Source of the DNA: Cytophagales bacterium Alg240-R148
Lineage (GTDB): Bacteria > Bacteroidota > Bacteroidia > Cytophagales > Cyclobacteriaceae
DNA: 64,000 bases
Direction of reading: 5' to 3'
Assembly: GCA_900537185.1 (NCBI GenBank)
Contig: LS999828.1
Location: 498,706 to 562,705, forward strand
The notes beneath the pieces were generated by a model. It did not search any database and had not been told where the DNA came from. It worked only from the letters and a program-made list of their open reading frames with translations. How positions within the stretch are numbered: the first letter of the stretch is position 1; each line of letters opens with the position of its first letter. Shown piece after piece: positions 49,983 through 59,211 of this stretch. A program made the translations under genes and the position numbers.

Positions 49983-50014
49983 TGCAAAATTCAGAGACCA
50001 AAAAGCATTAGCGA

Positions 50015-50890
50015 ATGAGCGTTCTAGTAAATAAAGATTCTAAAATAATTGTACAAGGATTTACCGGTTCTGAAGGTACTTTCCATGCACAACAGATGAT
50101 CGAATATGGTTCCAATGTAGTGGGCGGTGTTACACCTGGCAAAGGTGGTCAGTCCCATTTGGACAAACCAGTTTTTAATACTGTTAGAGATGCAGTGGAA
50201 CAAACAGGTGCCAATGTTTCTATTATATTTGTGCCTCCTGCTTTTGCAGCGGACGCAATTATGGAAGCAGCGGATGCAGGTATTGAAGTTGTCATTACGA
50301 TTACAGAAGGAATTCCTGTAAAAGACATGATGCATGCCAAAGAATACATCAAGTCCAGAAATGTTACTTTGGTAGGTCCTAATTGCCCAGGTGTAATCAC
50401 ACCAGGTGAGGCAAAAGTGGGTATTATGCCAGGTTTTGTTTTCAAATCAGGTCGTATTGGGATCGTTTCAAAGTCAGGTACACTTACCTATGAAGCTGCC
50501 GATCAAATTGTAAAAGCTGGTCTTGGTATTTCAACTGCAATTGGTATTGGAGGGGATCCGATCATAGGAACCTCTACCAAACAAGCTGTTGAATTATTAA
50601 TGAATGACCCAGAAACAGACGCGATTGTAATGATCGGTGAAATTGGCGGTAACTACGAAGCAGAAGCTGCAAGATGGATAAAAGCACAAGGCAACCCTAA
50701 ACCAGTTGTTGGTTTTATTGCCGGACAGACAGCACCTCCAGGAAGAAGAATGGGCCATGCCGGTGCCATTATTGGTGGAAAAGACGATACTGCTGAAGCA
50801 AAAATGAAAATCATGAACGCCTGTGGTGTACATGTTGTTGAGTCTCCTGCTGATATCGGAGAAAAAATGGTGGCTGCTCTAAAAGCATAA
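50015..50890 (+). CDS. sucD: Succinyl-CoA synthetase alpha subunit
   Basis: A 291-residue protein matching SucD in full: [55 protein letters not shown] and the phosphohistidine in [13 protein letters not shown] (His248). It catalyses the substrate-level phosphorylation step of the TCA cycle with SucC. The beta subunit gene is not adjacent here. It is a single-gene unit with its own promoter and terminator. Confidence 0.97.
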   Translation: MSVLVNKDSKIIVQGFTGSEGTFHAQQMIEYGSNVVGGVTPGKGGQSHLDKPVFNTVRDAVEQTGANVSIIFVPPAFAADAIMEAADAGIEVVITITEGIPVKDMMHAKEYIKSRNVTLVGPNCPGVITPGEAKVGIMPGFVFKSGRIGIVSKSGTLTYEAADQIVKAGLGISTAIGIGGDPIIGTSTKQAVELLMNDPETDAIVMIGEIGGNYEAEAARWIKAQGNPKPVVGFIAGQTAPPGRRMGHAGAIIGGKDDTAEAKMKIMNACGVHVVESPADIGEKMVAALKA

Positions 50891-50910
50891 CCTATAAATA
50901 TAAAAAATTG

Positions 50911-50946
50911 AAACGCCATACCCACTCCGGGTATGGCGTTTTTTTG
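50911..50946 (+). terminator. Rho-independent terminator of sucD
   Basis: AAACGCCATACCC and GGGTATGGCGTTT form a perfect stem with loop ACTCC and a T-run. Confidence 0.95.
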
Positions 50947-51007
50947 TGTCCTGAAACCTACTCCTACCTCCTTTTTGTTAAAAGTTCAGGCCCCCACTGC
51001 AACTTAA

Positions 51008-51079
51008 TACGAATATCTTCGTAAATAAATTTGACTTCCAAAATATTTTGCTTATAATTGAAGTACGAATAAATTCGTA
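51008..51079 (+). promoter_or_regulatory. BlaI-type operators flanking the promoter of the BlaI-M56 operon
   Basis: Two palindromes, TACGAATATCTTCGTA (51008-51023) and TACGAATAAATTCGTA (51064-51079), share the TACGAA-N4-TTCGTA core. Between them is a promoter with TTTG (51030-51033), a 19-nt gap and TATAATTG (51053-51060), one mismatch from TAnnTTTG. The second operator covers the likely start site and ends 3 nt before the ATG. This is the layout expected for autorepression by the BlaI-like protein. Confidence 0.85.
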
Positions 51080-51082
51080 GAT

Positions 51083-51466
51083 ATGAAAGACTCCATAAAA
51101 CCAACAGAAAAAGAATTAGAAATACTTCAAATATTGTGGAAGGATGGCCAAGCCACTGTAAGAGCAATTAACGAACAGATTGCTTCCAAAAAAGAAGTTG
51201 GGTACACTACCACTTTAAAGCTTATGCAAATCATGCATGAAAAAGGTATTGTAGGCAGAGAAAAAAAAGGGAAAACCCATATTTACAAGGCCATAATTTC
51301 TGAATCCAACACGCAGAAACAACTACTCGATAAACTTATGGATGTCGCTTTTCAGGGTTCTGCCATGAAGCTGGTAATGCAAGCATTGGGCAATAAAAAA
51401 TCATCTCAGAAAGAATTGGATGAAATCAAAGCGTATATAACCAACTTAGAGCAAGACAATGGATAG
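51083..51466 (+). CDS. BlaI/MecI/CopY family repressor
   Basis: A 127-residue protein with the winged-helix fold of BlaI/MecI: PTEKELEILQILWKDGQATVRAINEQI, VGYTTTLKLMQIMHEKGIVGREKKGKTHIYKA, and a dimerisation tail. It lies 3 nt from an operator and overlaps the M56 peptidase gene by 8 nt. In the classical system the M56 sensor cleaves the repressor after a signal; here the signal is unknown. Confidence 0.94.
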   Translation: MKDSIKPTEKELEILQILWKDGQATVRAINEQIASKKEVGYTTTLKLMQIMHEKGIVGREKKGKTHIYKAIISESNTQKQLLDKLMDVAFQGSAMKLVMQALGNKKSSQKELDEIKAYITNLEQDNG

Positions 51467-53336
51467 CATATTTCAAAACTTAGCAGGCAATAGCAGCATG
51501 TTCGCAGCCATTAGCAACACATTGCTCCATTCTATATGGCAAGGAATTGTATTTGCAGGAATATTATGGACTGCGCTTAAGATAATTCCAACAAAAAAAG
51601 CCAATGTGAGGCACAACTTATCCATCTTATCACTGGTGCTTCTAATAGTTACCATAGGCATTACTTTTTCACTTGAAAATCAAAACACCACTATACTGGC
51701 CAGCTACCACACTGCCAACAACAATGTCTTGGTATTGGAGGACACCTACAACCTAGCAAGTATTGAAGGTCAAATGGAAATACTACAACAGGCAATAGGG
51801 GCGCATAATGTTGAAATTGTTTCCATATGGGTGGTTGGTGTGTTTTTGTTTAGTTTCAGGCTTATTGGAGGGCTATTGTACCTTAACCAGCTCAAACGAG
51901 CCGCTTTTACATCGCAAAACACCAAACGCTTAAACGACACTATAGAGTCCATTAAAAATAGACTCAAAATCAGAAAGGTAGTGCAAGTATTGGAAAGTAC
52001 TCAAATTGAAGTTCCAATGGTTATGGGCTATCTCAAACCCATCATTCTCATGCCAGCAGGCCTCATTTCAGGCTTTAAAATGGAAGAAATTGAAGCCGTA
52101 TTGTTACATGAAATGGCCCACATCAAGCGCAACGATTATTTAGTCAACATTTTTCAGTACGTGGCAGAGTCTGTGCTCTTCTTCAACCCAGGCGTATGGA
52201 TCTTGTCTAAAGCTATTAACGAAGAACGAGAACATTGTTGTGACGACATGGCAGTTAACTACTTCGAAAACAAAATGGCCTATATAAAAGCCCTAACAAA
52301 CGTCCAATCTTTTGCCATGAACAAAACAGTTGCTTTGGCATTAGCAGAAAAGAAACAACACTTAATACATAGGATAAAAAGGATTATGAAAACAACAACA
52401 AACAACAACAAAAGCAAAGCCCTTCCTTTGGTAATGATCACTGCTGTCTTGGTCTCCTTAGTTTGGTACAAAAACTCCAATGCAGAGATATTCAAGGAAA
52501 CGGCGGAGGCGCCTGCTACCATAGAAATGGTAGCAGCAGAACCCTTGGACGAAAATTCTGATTACATTCGAGCAGATACACTGCTACCAGAAATCCCAGA
52601 AAACCCACCACTACCTCCGATTCCAGATTTTGATCAGGTACATGAAATGGAAGAAATCTCGGAGGCAACAATTGAGCGCATGGAAGACATTGAAAGGGTG
52701 CAATTAATCGAAGAAATAAAAGCCATGGGTGCGCTTAGCGAAATGGGCAATTTGGAAAGTAACAACTTCCGAATTTTTGTAGATTCCATTCCCGAAGAAG
52801 AGTACAAACGCATGGTAGTAGCACAAGAAAAACTCATGCGACAAATGCTCGAAGTTCAGGAGCAAAATGTAATGCTTTTACAAGAACAACTTCGGGTGCT
52901 TGAAAATAGCGAACTTGATCCAGAAGAAATCATTCAACTCAATAAAGAAAAACTCCAAGAGTTGCACGAGTTAAGCAAAGAAAGAGCACAGATGTCTTTA
53001 GAAGAAAACCGGGTGCTCCAAGAAAGAGTGAGCCAGGAAATGAAAAAAGAAATGCGCGAGCATGAATTATACTTAAAAGAACTCGACATCAAACTTCAGG
53101 CTTTTGAAAAGAAAATGAAAGTGGAAGAAAAGAAATTCCAAGAGCAAATAAATGCTCAATTGGTAAAAGACGGTTATATTAAAAAAGGAGAAAAAGTAAA
53201 CAATATTCAATTCACAGAAGACCAAATCACTGTAAACAACATAAAAATAAAGGATAAGGACTTCAAAAAATACAAAAAATTGATGGACGCATTTGAAAAG
53301 AGCATCGAACACATAGAAGAATTATCAGACTTCTAA
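51459..53336 (+). CDS. M56 (BlaR1-like) metallopeptidase with coiled-coil tail
   Basis: The protein has 625 residues. Four membrane segments (about 25-45, 53-71, 120-140 and 320-338) surround a cytoplasmic zinc protease domain with HEMAH (His217, Glu218, His221) in VLLHEMAHIKRND and the Glu-rich NEEREHCCDDMA. In place of the penicillin-binding sensor of BlaR1, the extracytoplasmic C-terminal 285 residues are a long Glu/Lys-rich coiled coil ending in a small KDKDFKKYKKLMDAFEK domain. It should relieve repression by the BlaI partner after an envelope signal. Confidence 0.92.
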   Translation: MDSIFQNLAGNSSMFAAISNTLLHSIWQGIVFAGILWTALKIIPTKKANVRHNLSILSLVLLIVTIGITFSLENQNTTILASYHTANNNVLVLEDTYNLASIEGQMEILQQAIGAHNVEIVSIWVVGVFLFSFRLIGGLLYLNQLKRAAFTSQNTKRLNDTIESIKNRLKIRKVVQVLESTQIEVPMVMGYLKPIILMPAGLISGFKMEEIEAVLLHEMAHIKRNDYLVNIFQYVAESVLFFNPGVWILSKAINEEREHCCDDMAVNYFENKMAYIKALTNVQSFAMNKTVALALAEKKQHLIHRIKRIMKTTTNNNKSKALPLVMITAVLVSLVWYKNSNAEIFKETAEAPATIEMVAAEPLDENSDYIRADTLLPEIPENPPLPPIPDFDQVHEMEEISEATIERMEDIERVQLIEEIKAMGALSEMGNLESNNFRIFVDSIPEEEYKRMVVAQEKLMRQMLEVQEQNVMLLQEQLRVLENSELDPEEIIQLNKEKLQELHELSKERAQMSLEENRVLQERVSQEMKKEMREHELYLKELDIKLQAFEKKMKVEEKKFQEQINAQLVKDGYIKKGEKVNNIQFTEDQITVNNIKIKDKDFKKYKKLMDAFEKSIEHIEELSDF

Positions 53337-54319
53337 AGCACCATTAAATTACATCCCCTGATATCGGAATTATCAAAACGACCCAGTACTTCAAAAGTAC
53401 CATCGTGGTTGATTTTTCCGATATCCTTGGTTTCAATAAAGGAACAAGTATCCCAATTAGCTAAGTCAATTACATTCAAACCACCTGTTTTACCCTGGTC
53501 CACATAAGAAAAAGGGTCATTCATTTCGCGCACCAATACTTGCATGCTATTGTTTTGGTGGAACCTGCCTTGATCAAAGGAATAGGCCTGAGACAACAAT
53601 TCGGTCATTCCATACTCCGAATGTACCTTGGATACTCCCAATTTATTTTTAAGTTCGGTTATTACTTCTTGTTTTACCACCTCCTTTTTTCTGCCTTTCA
53701 TACCACCTGTATCCATTACTGTAACATTTTCTAGCGCTCGGCCATGGTAACTATCTGCAAAATCCAAAAGGGCAAAAGTAACGCCAAACAACAAAACAGG
53801 TTGGTTGCTATGCATCAAATCACCAAGCGTTTGCTCTAACTTTGTAAAATCATTTAAGTAAAAATCGGAGGCTTTGTTTTTGCTTTTTGACATAAAGTAT
53901 TCCACCATATGCACCAAAGAAGCTCCTTTTCTTTCCAAATAGGAAGGCAAGAGTCCTATCACTACCCAATGGTCTATCGGCCCATAGTACGATTCAAACA
54001 ATTGCAGGCTGTGCTCCAAGTAGTGCTTTCTAGAGCGCACAGGATGCAAAGAAGGTTGGTTCCCTGTAGTTCTACTACTTTCGAAGACAACTTCAGGCTC
54101 CCAATTACCACTTTTTATGGTGTGTTGTTTGAAAAACTCAATTGGCATAAAAGGAATTTGCTCTAACCTGCTAACATTTAAGTAATTTACCCCCAAATTT
54201 TGAACATAAGAATGGTAAACTTTGTTATATTTCACCTGATGCTTAAAAGTTTTTATCGCAATTTTAGTAAATTGTTCAGGTGTTTTTGCGTTTTTAATTG
54301 TATTAGACTTAGATTCCAA
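53333..54319 (-). CDS. LuxE-type acyl-protein synthetase family protein
   Basis: A 328-residue protein of the LuxE/phenylacetate-CoA ligase-like family: FESSRTTGNQPSLHPV, the loop near VMDTGGMKGRKKE, and HSEYGMTELLSQAYS are characteristic. LuxE activates acyl groups as acyl-AMP. No lux genes are nearby, so the substrate is unknown; it may activate an acyl group for cell-surface or small-molecule synthesis. Its 3' end overlaps the M56 gene by 4 nt in convergent orientation. Confidence 0.82.
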   Translation of the reverse strand: MESKSNTIKNAKTPEQFTKIAIKTFKHQVKYNKVYHSYVQNLGVNYLNVSRLEQIPFMPIEFFKQHTIKSGNWEPEVVFESSRTTGNQPSLHPVRSRKHYLEHSLQLFESYYGPIDHWVVIGLLPSYLERKGASLVHMVEYFMSKSKNKASDFYLNDFTKLEQTLGDLMHSNQPVLLFGVTFALLDFADSYHGRALENVTVMDTGGMKGRKKEVVKQEVITELKNKLGVSKVHSEYGMTELLSQAYSFDQGRFHQNNSMQVLVREMNDPFSYVDQGKTGGLNVIDLANWDTCSFIETKDIGKINHDGTFEVLGRFDNSDIRGCNLMVL

Positions 54320-54352
54320 TTTTAAAAGTGTCGTTCTATTAAAACATATATA

Positions 54353-55192
54353 ATGAGAACAAATTTAAACTTATTTTTCGCCTTTGCTTTAGTATTTCTG
54401 AGTATTGCTTGTTACGATGCTCCAAAATTTTCTGATACACCAGAAATTTCCTTGGTAAACCTTCAATATTACCAACGCGAAAACGCATCGGAAATCGACA
54501 CCCTAAAAATGACCATTGGCTTCCAGGACGGCGATGGTAACTTGGGCATCAATAAAGTTAACGACAAAGGCGAAACGGTAGTACTACACGATTCTCCAGG
54601 TTTAACCTATTTGGATGACGCGTACCGCCCTACCAACAACAACGCAGAATCAGAACGTTTTACATCGAGTGTATACGGTGAAAAAGTTTATTATGTACAA
54701 CACATTAGCCAATCTGAAAAATACATTGTCACAAAGAGTTTTAAAACCAATGTACCAGGTTATGAGTGGCTGCCACCATACGAGGAGCCCTATATCACAA
54801 CCAATTATGTGATCAACCCTACTATATTGGACCAACCAATAGAAGATACTGTCTATACCGAATTCAATGTAAACAACAGGAATTTTTACATTACTTTTTT
54901 AATGGACAATGGCAGTGGAGAATACACGCCAATAGACTGGACCAAGAACATTCCGCCGGTATACACCCAGTATCCTTTTGACGGACGGTTTACCGATATG
55001 AATAAATCCGAATCTTCAGCGCCAATCAAGGGAGAACTCACCAACAACGTTCTTTCTATTGTGGGTTTTAACAATACCCTAATTGGCAACAATTTGGTTA
55101 AAGTTCAAATTCAAGTCCAAGACAGAAACTTCAACAAAAGCAATATTGTTGAATCGGAACCTTTCCGATTGCGAGACATTAAAATAAACTAA
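54353..55192 (+). CDS. Bacteroidota lipoprotein of unknown function
   Basis: A 279-residue protein with a lipoprotein signal (LSIACYDAP). The mature part is beta-rich with DGDGNLGINKVND, ITFLMDNGSGEYTP and IQVQDRNFNKSNIVESEPF, which recall the immunoglobulin-like lipoproteins common in this phylum. I know no function. It has its own terminator. Confidence 0.7.
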   Translation: MRTNLNLFFAFALVFLSIACYDAPKFSDTPEISLVNLQYYQRENASEIDTLKMTIGFQDGDGNLGINKVNDKGETVVLHDSPGLTYLDDAYRPTNNNAESERFTSSVYGEKVYYVQHISQSEKYIVTKSFKTNVPGYEWLPPYEEPYITTNYVINPTILDQPIEDTVYTEFNVNNRNFYITFLMDNGSGEYTPIDWTKNIPPVYTQYPFDGRFTDMNKSESSAPIKGELTNNVLSIVGFNNTLIGNNLVKVQIQVQDRNFNKSNIVESEPFRLRDIKIN

Positions 55193-55197
55193 AAAAA

Positions 55198-55229
55198 AAG
55201 CGCTCAATATTAAATTGAAGCGCCTTTTT
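55198..55229. terminator. Bidirectional terminator between the lipoprotein and E1 genes
   Basis: GGCGC and GCGCC-like arms extend through CAAT and ATTG, with A and T runs on both sides, serving both convergent genes. Confidence 0.75.
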
Positions 55230-55255
55230 CGTTCGTGTATTTAGAGTTATCTTAG

Positions 55256-57670
55256 TTAATAAATTTCTGGGTATTTTTCTGGATCCACTTCTGACAGGAT
55301 GCTGTACACTTCATCTACAATATCATCGGTATTGGGTTTAGAAAAGTAATCTCCATCCGAACCATAGGCAGGCCTATGTGCTTTGGCAGCAATAGTTCGA
55401 GGCTGGCTATCCAAAAATCGGTAAGCATTTTGCTCTTCCACCACCTTTTGCATCATAAATGCCGAGGCACCTCCAGGAACATCTTCGTCAATGAACACCA
55501 CCCTATTGGTTTTGGCTATGGATTGCACAATATCATGATCCAAATCAAATGGAAGCAACGTTTGCACGTCAATTACCTCACAGGATATACCAAGCGCTTT
55601 CAATTGTTCTGTGGCCTGCAATACAATTTTTAATGTAGCGCCATAGGATACCAATGTAATGTCCTCTCCCTCAGCCAACCTTTCCGTCTTACCCAATGGC
55701 AAGGTAAAGCTTCCTACGTTTTTCGGCAACTTCTCTTTCTGTCTATAGCCATTCAAACATTCAATCATTACCGCAGGCTCATCACTTCTAAACAAAGTAT
55801 TGTACATGCCCGCTGCTTGTGTCATATTTCTAGGGACCAAAATATGCATCCCTCTCAAACTTCCAAGCATCATTTGCATTGGAGAACCCGAATGCCATAT
55901 TCCTTCCAAGCGGTGTCCGCGTGTTCGCACAATTAAAGGTGCTTTTTGTCCGGACTTTGTTCTGTACTGCAAGGTTGCGAGGTCATCGGTTAAAGGTGCC
56001 AATGCATATACCAGATAATCCAAATATTGAATTTCAGCAATAGGCCGCAACCCACGCAATGCACACCCAATACCTTGGCCAATAATTGAAATTTCTCTAA
56101 TGGAGGTGTCTGTCACCCTATTTTCGCCAAACTCTTCTTGTAAACCTGCGAAAGCTTGGTTTACATCACCAATTTTGCCAACATCTTCTCCAAACACCAG
56201 CAACTTAGGGTCTCTTTTAAAATTTTCTTTGAAACAAGCTTGTAAAATTTCCCGGCCGTCTACGGTCTCGCTACCATCCACATACTGTGCTGGTTCTAAT
56301 TCAACTCCTCCAACATTCTCATTAGATTCTGAATGCAATTTTGCACTGAACCGATCAAAATTTTCTATTTTGACTCGTTTAACCCAACCAATTAAAAGTT
56401 GTTTGGCTTCGCAAGACTCTTCTCTTACCAATCTCAATGCCTTTTTCACTGCTGCAATAGCATCCAAACGGATGGGGTTGATAGTAGCTTTTAGCTCCTG
56501 GATAATTGTTTCAATTTCGCTTTTTTTAGAACACTGTTCCGCCAACAAGCTTAAATATTCAATTGCCAAATTTTGGTCCACATAGATGTCATCCATAAAG
56601 GATTTCCAAGCATTGTTTTTCGATTCCCTGGCAAATGTTTTTGATTCTTTTTCTATTTCTACTAAGGTACTTTCTTCAGCCAATTCCATTTCAAGAATCC
56701 ATTCTCGCATTTTCAAAATACAATCGTGGTCTTTTTCCCAATCCAAGCGTTCTTTTGATTTGTACCGTTCGTGTGACCCTGAAGTGGAATGCCCTTGAGG
56801 CTGGGTTACTTCAACCACATGCACCAAAGCAGGAACATGAGTCTTACGGGTTTTTTCCACCGCTTTTTCAAAAGTTTTTATCAAGGCTGTATAATCCCAC
56901 CCTTTAACCGTATAGATATCAAAGCCATGCCCATCGCCATTTTGTTGAAAACCTGCAAGCGCTTTTGAAATGGACTCTTTAATGGTATGGTACTTATTGG
57001 GAACGGAGATTCCATATCCATCGTCCCATACGGACATCACCATAGGTACTTGCATAACACCCGCAGCATTCATACTTTCCCAAAACATACCTTCGGAAGT
57101 TGATGCATTGCCAATGGTGCCAAATGCCACCTCGTTGCCTTTGTTTGAAAACTGTTTTAATTGGTGAAGTTCCTTATTTTCTTTGAACAATTTGGAAGCA
57201 TATGCCAAACCCAAAAGGCGAGGCATTTGGCCTGCAGTTGGAGAAATATCTCCTGAGCTGTTGTATTGGGCCATTAGATTCTTCCATTTTCCGTTTTCAT
57301 CCAAAGACCTGGTAGCAAAATGACCATTCATTTGTCGGCCAGCTGAAGCAGGTTCTTTGTCGACACTGGTATGGGCATACAGCTGAGCAAAATATTGTTC
57401 TAAGTTAAGCTCCCCTATTGACATCATAAAGGTTTGGTCTCGGTAGTACCCTGACCTCCAGTCTCCTTTTTGGAAAAACTTAGCCATGGCTATTTGAGGC
57501 AGTTCCTTTCCATCTCCAAAAATGCCAAACTTAGCTTTCCCCATAAAAACTTCCTTTCTTCCCATCAGACTCGCTTCTCTGCTTTCGCAGGCCAAGCGGT
57601 AATCTGCCAAAATTTCTTTTACCTCCTTTTTTGTGAGTTGCTTTGTTTTTAGGCTTGTTGTTAGAGACAT
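55256..57670 (-). CDS. Fused alpha-beta E1 of a 2-oxoacid dehydrogenase complex
   Basis: The protein has 804 residues from the chosen ATG. The first half is the E1 alpha part: RDQTFMMSIG, GHFATRSLDENGKW, the thiamine diphosphate region NEVAFGTIGNASTSEGMF, SVWDDGYGISVPN. The second half is E1 beta: LVFGEDVGKIGDVNQAF, RVTDTSIREISIIGQGIGC, FIDEDVPGGASAFMM. It is the decarboxylase of a pyruvate or branched-chain 2-oxoacid complex; the substrate cannot be fixed. Genes for E2 and E3 are not adjacent. The upstream GTG start adds a short, unlikely extension. Confidence 0.92.
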   Translation of the reverse strand: MSLTTSLKTKQLTKKEVKEILADYRLACESREASLMGRKEVFMGKAKFGIFGDGKELPQIAMAKFFQKGDWRSGYYRDQTFMMSIGELNLEQYFAQLYAHTSVDKEPASAGRQMNGHFATRSLDENGKWKNLMAQYNSSGDISPTAGQMPRLLGLAYASKLFKENKELHQLKQFSNKGNEVAFGTIGNASTSEGMFWESMNAAGVMQVPMVMSVWDDGYGISVPNKYHTIKESISKALAGFQQNGDGHGFDIYTVKGWDYTALIKTFEKAVEKTRKTHVPALVHVVEVTQPQGHSTSGSHERYKSKERLDWEKDHDCILKMREWILEMELAEESTLVEIEKESKTFARESKNNAWKSFMDDIYVDQNLAIEYLSLLAEQCSKKSEIETIIQELKATINPIRLDAIAAVKKALRLVREESCEAKQLLIGWVKRVKIENFDRFSAKLHSESNENVGGVELEPAQYVDGSETVDGREILQACFKENFKRDPKLLVFGEDVGKIGDVNQAFAGLQEEFGENRVTDTSIREISIIGQGIGCALRGLRPIAEIQYLDYLVYALAPLTDDLATLQYRTKSGQKAPLIVRTRGHRLEGIWHSGSPMQMMLGSLRGMHILVPRNMTQAAGMYNTLFRSDEPAVMIECLNGYRQKEKLPKNVGSFTLPLGKTERLAEGEDITLVSYGATLKIVLQATEQLKALGISCEVIDVQTLLPFDLDHDIVQSIAKTNRVVFIDEDVPGGASAFMMQKVVEEQNAYRFLDSQPRTIAAKAHRPAYGSDGDYFSKPNTDDIVDEVYSILSEVDPEKYPEIY

Positions 57671-57721
57671 TGATCTTCGTTTTAGTACATCAAAGCGCAC
57701 TTGCTAGGTGCAAACGGAGTA

Positions 57722-57752
57722 CAAAAATACCAAAAATCAAGGAGGATTCAAA
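57722..57752 (-). promoter_or_regulatory. Promoter of the E1 gene
   Basis: On the minus strand TTTG (57752-57749) and TATTTTTG (57729-57722) are separated by exactly 19 nt, an exact consensus fit. It lies 52 nt upstream of the chosen ATG. Confidence 0.8.
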
Positions 57753-58037
57753 CAGTTGTTAGGGTATGATTTCTTGCAATTCTACAATTTTGCATATTCA
57801 CAAAACGAAGTTTTAATAATACCTAAAATAAACAAATATCCTTTCCTTTTTCTTGCCTTTACCTCCTTAATCTATTTATATATTTTCAACAGGACTAAAG
57901 CAGCATTGCAAGAATTGAAAAAACAGGGTATAATTCCCCTATATTTTTACATTTCATTCAAAATATTTCCTTGTAATAATATTCACAATGTGTTTCTAAC
58001 AATTATATTTGCACCTCAAATTAAAACTTTTGAAACG
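57753..58037. other. AT-rich divergent intergenic region
   Basis: Between the E1 and alanine dehydrogenase genes this stretch is AT-rich and holds no gene that I can support. A frame in phase with the alanine dehydrogenase happens to stay open across it. It contains the -7 element of the alanine dehydrogenase gene near its right end. Confidence 0.7.
58004..58011 (+). promoter_or_regulatory. -7 element of ald
   Basis: TATATTTG, an exact TAnnTTTG match, 27 nt before the ald start codon. No TTTG at the 19-nt spacing. Confidence 0.55.
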
Positions 58038-59153
58038 ATGATTATTGGTGTACCAAAAGAAATTAAAAACAATGAAAACAGAGTGGCGCTAACACCTGGT
58101 GGAGCAAAGGAGCTCATCAAAAGAGGCCACACTGTTTATGTGCAAGCAACTGCTGGAAATGGCAGTGGGTTTAGCGACAGCGAATACGAAGCTGCCGGAG
58201 CAAACATTTTGCCTACAATAGAGGCAACTTATGACATCGCAGAGATGATCATGAAGGTAAAAGAACCGATTGAACCGGAGTACAACTTGATTAAAGAAGA
58301 TCAATTAGTATTTACTTATTTTCATTTCGCATCTTATGAACCTTTAACCAAGGCCATGATCGCCAACAAATCGATTTGTTTGGCTTATGAAACTGTAGAA
58401 CTTCCGGACAGAAGTTTGCCTTTATTAGTGCCAATGTCTGAAGTTGCAGGAAGGATGTCGATCCAAGAAGGAGCAAAATACTTAGAAAAACCGCTAAAAG
58501 GACGTGGGATACTTCTAGGTGGCGTACCGGGTGTATCACCAGCTAAGGTGTTGATCTTAGGCGGTGGTGTTGTGGGTACCAATGCAGCTAAAATGGCAGC
58601 AGGAATGGGGGCTGATGTCACCATTATGGATTTGAGTTTGCCTAGGCTAAGGTATTTGGATGATGTAATGCCTGCCAACGTAAACACAATGATGTCGAAC
58701 GAATACAACATCAGAAAAATGTTGGGTTCTGTGGATTTGATCATTGGTGGCGTGTTGATTCCTGGCGCAAAAGCGCCAAGTTTGATAACAAGAGACATGC
58801 TAAAAGACATGCGCCCTGGTACCGTACTAGTAGATGTAGCGGTTGACCAAGGTGGCTGTATTGAAACGTGTAAACCTACTACCCATGAAGATCCTATCTT
58901 TATTATTGACGACATAGTACATTACTGTGTTGCCAACATGCCTGGTGCAGTGCCTTACACTTCAACTTTGGCGTTGACAAACGCTACGTTGCCTTATGCT
59001 ATTAATTTAGCCAACAAAGGGTGGAAACAAGCATGTAAAGAAGATGAAGGTCTGAAAAAAGGTCTGAATGTAATCAATGGAGATATTGTATATAAGGCAG
59101 TTGGTGATGCCTTTAACCTTCCTTCTGTTGATGTAGAGCAACACCTTTCTTAA
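58038..59153 (+). CDS. ald: Alanine dehydrogenase
   Basis: The protein has 371 residues from the chosen ATG (MIIGVPKEIKNNENRVALTP). The substrate region has GAKELIKRGHTV and KVKEPIEPEYNLIKEDQLVFTYFHFA; the NAD-binding region has VLILGGGVVGTNAAKMAAG. Length and motif order match Ald, which interconverts alanine and pyruvate with ammonia. The open frame extends 110 codons upstream, but no similarity is visible there and the -7 element lies in it. Confidence 0.96.
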   Translation: MIIGVPKEIKNNENRVALTPGGAKELIKRGHTVYVQATAGNGSGFSDSEYEAAGANILPTIEATYDIAEMIMKVKEPIEPEYNLIKEDQLVFTYFHFASYEPLTKAMIANKSICLAYETVELPDRSLPLLVPMSEVAGRMSIQEGAKYLEKPLKGRGILLGGVPGVSPAKVLILGGGVVGTNAAKMAAGMGADVTIMDLSLPRLRYLDDVMPANVNTMMSNEYNIRKMLGSVDLIIGGVLIPGAKAPSLITRDMLKDMRPGTVLVDVAVDQGGCIETCKPTTHEDPIFIIDDIVHYCVANMPGAVPYTSTLALTNATLPYAINLANKGWKQACKEDEGLKKGLNVINGDIVYKAVGDAFNLPSVDVEQHLS

Positions 59154-59181
59154 CAAAGGTTACAATAAAAAATTAGTGTGA

Positions 59182-59211
59182 TAAAAAAACCCGGGATTCC
59201 GGGTTTTTTTT
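59182..59211. terminator. Bidirectional terminator between ald and the HsdR-N-like gene
   Basis: AAAAAACCCGG and CCGGGTTTTTT form a stem with T-runs on both strands. Confidence 0.9.

Noticed and set aside
56100-56585. 161-codon open frame antisense to the E1 gene
   Set aside because: Low-complexity Ser-rich translation produced by the opposite strand of a clear gene.
57708-58037. In-frame 110-codon extension upstream of alanine dehydrogenase
   Set aside because: No family similarity, AT-driven composition, and a -7 element lies inside it. The true start is the ATG at MIIGVPKEI.
58385-58915. 176-codon open frame antisense to alanine dehydrogenase
   Set aside because: It mirrors the codon pattern of the certain gene on the other strand and has no recognisable domain.
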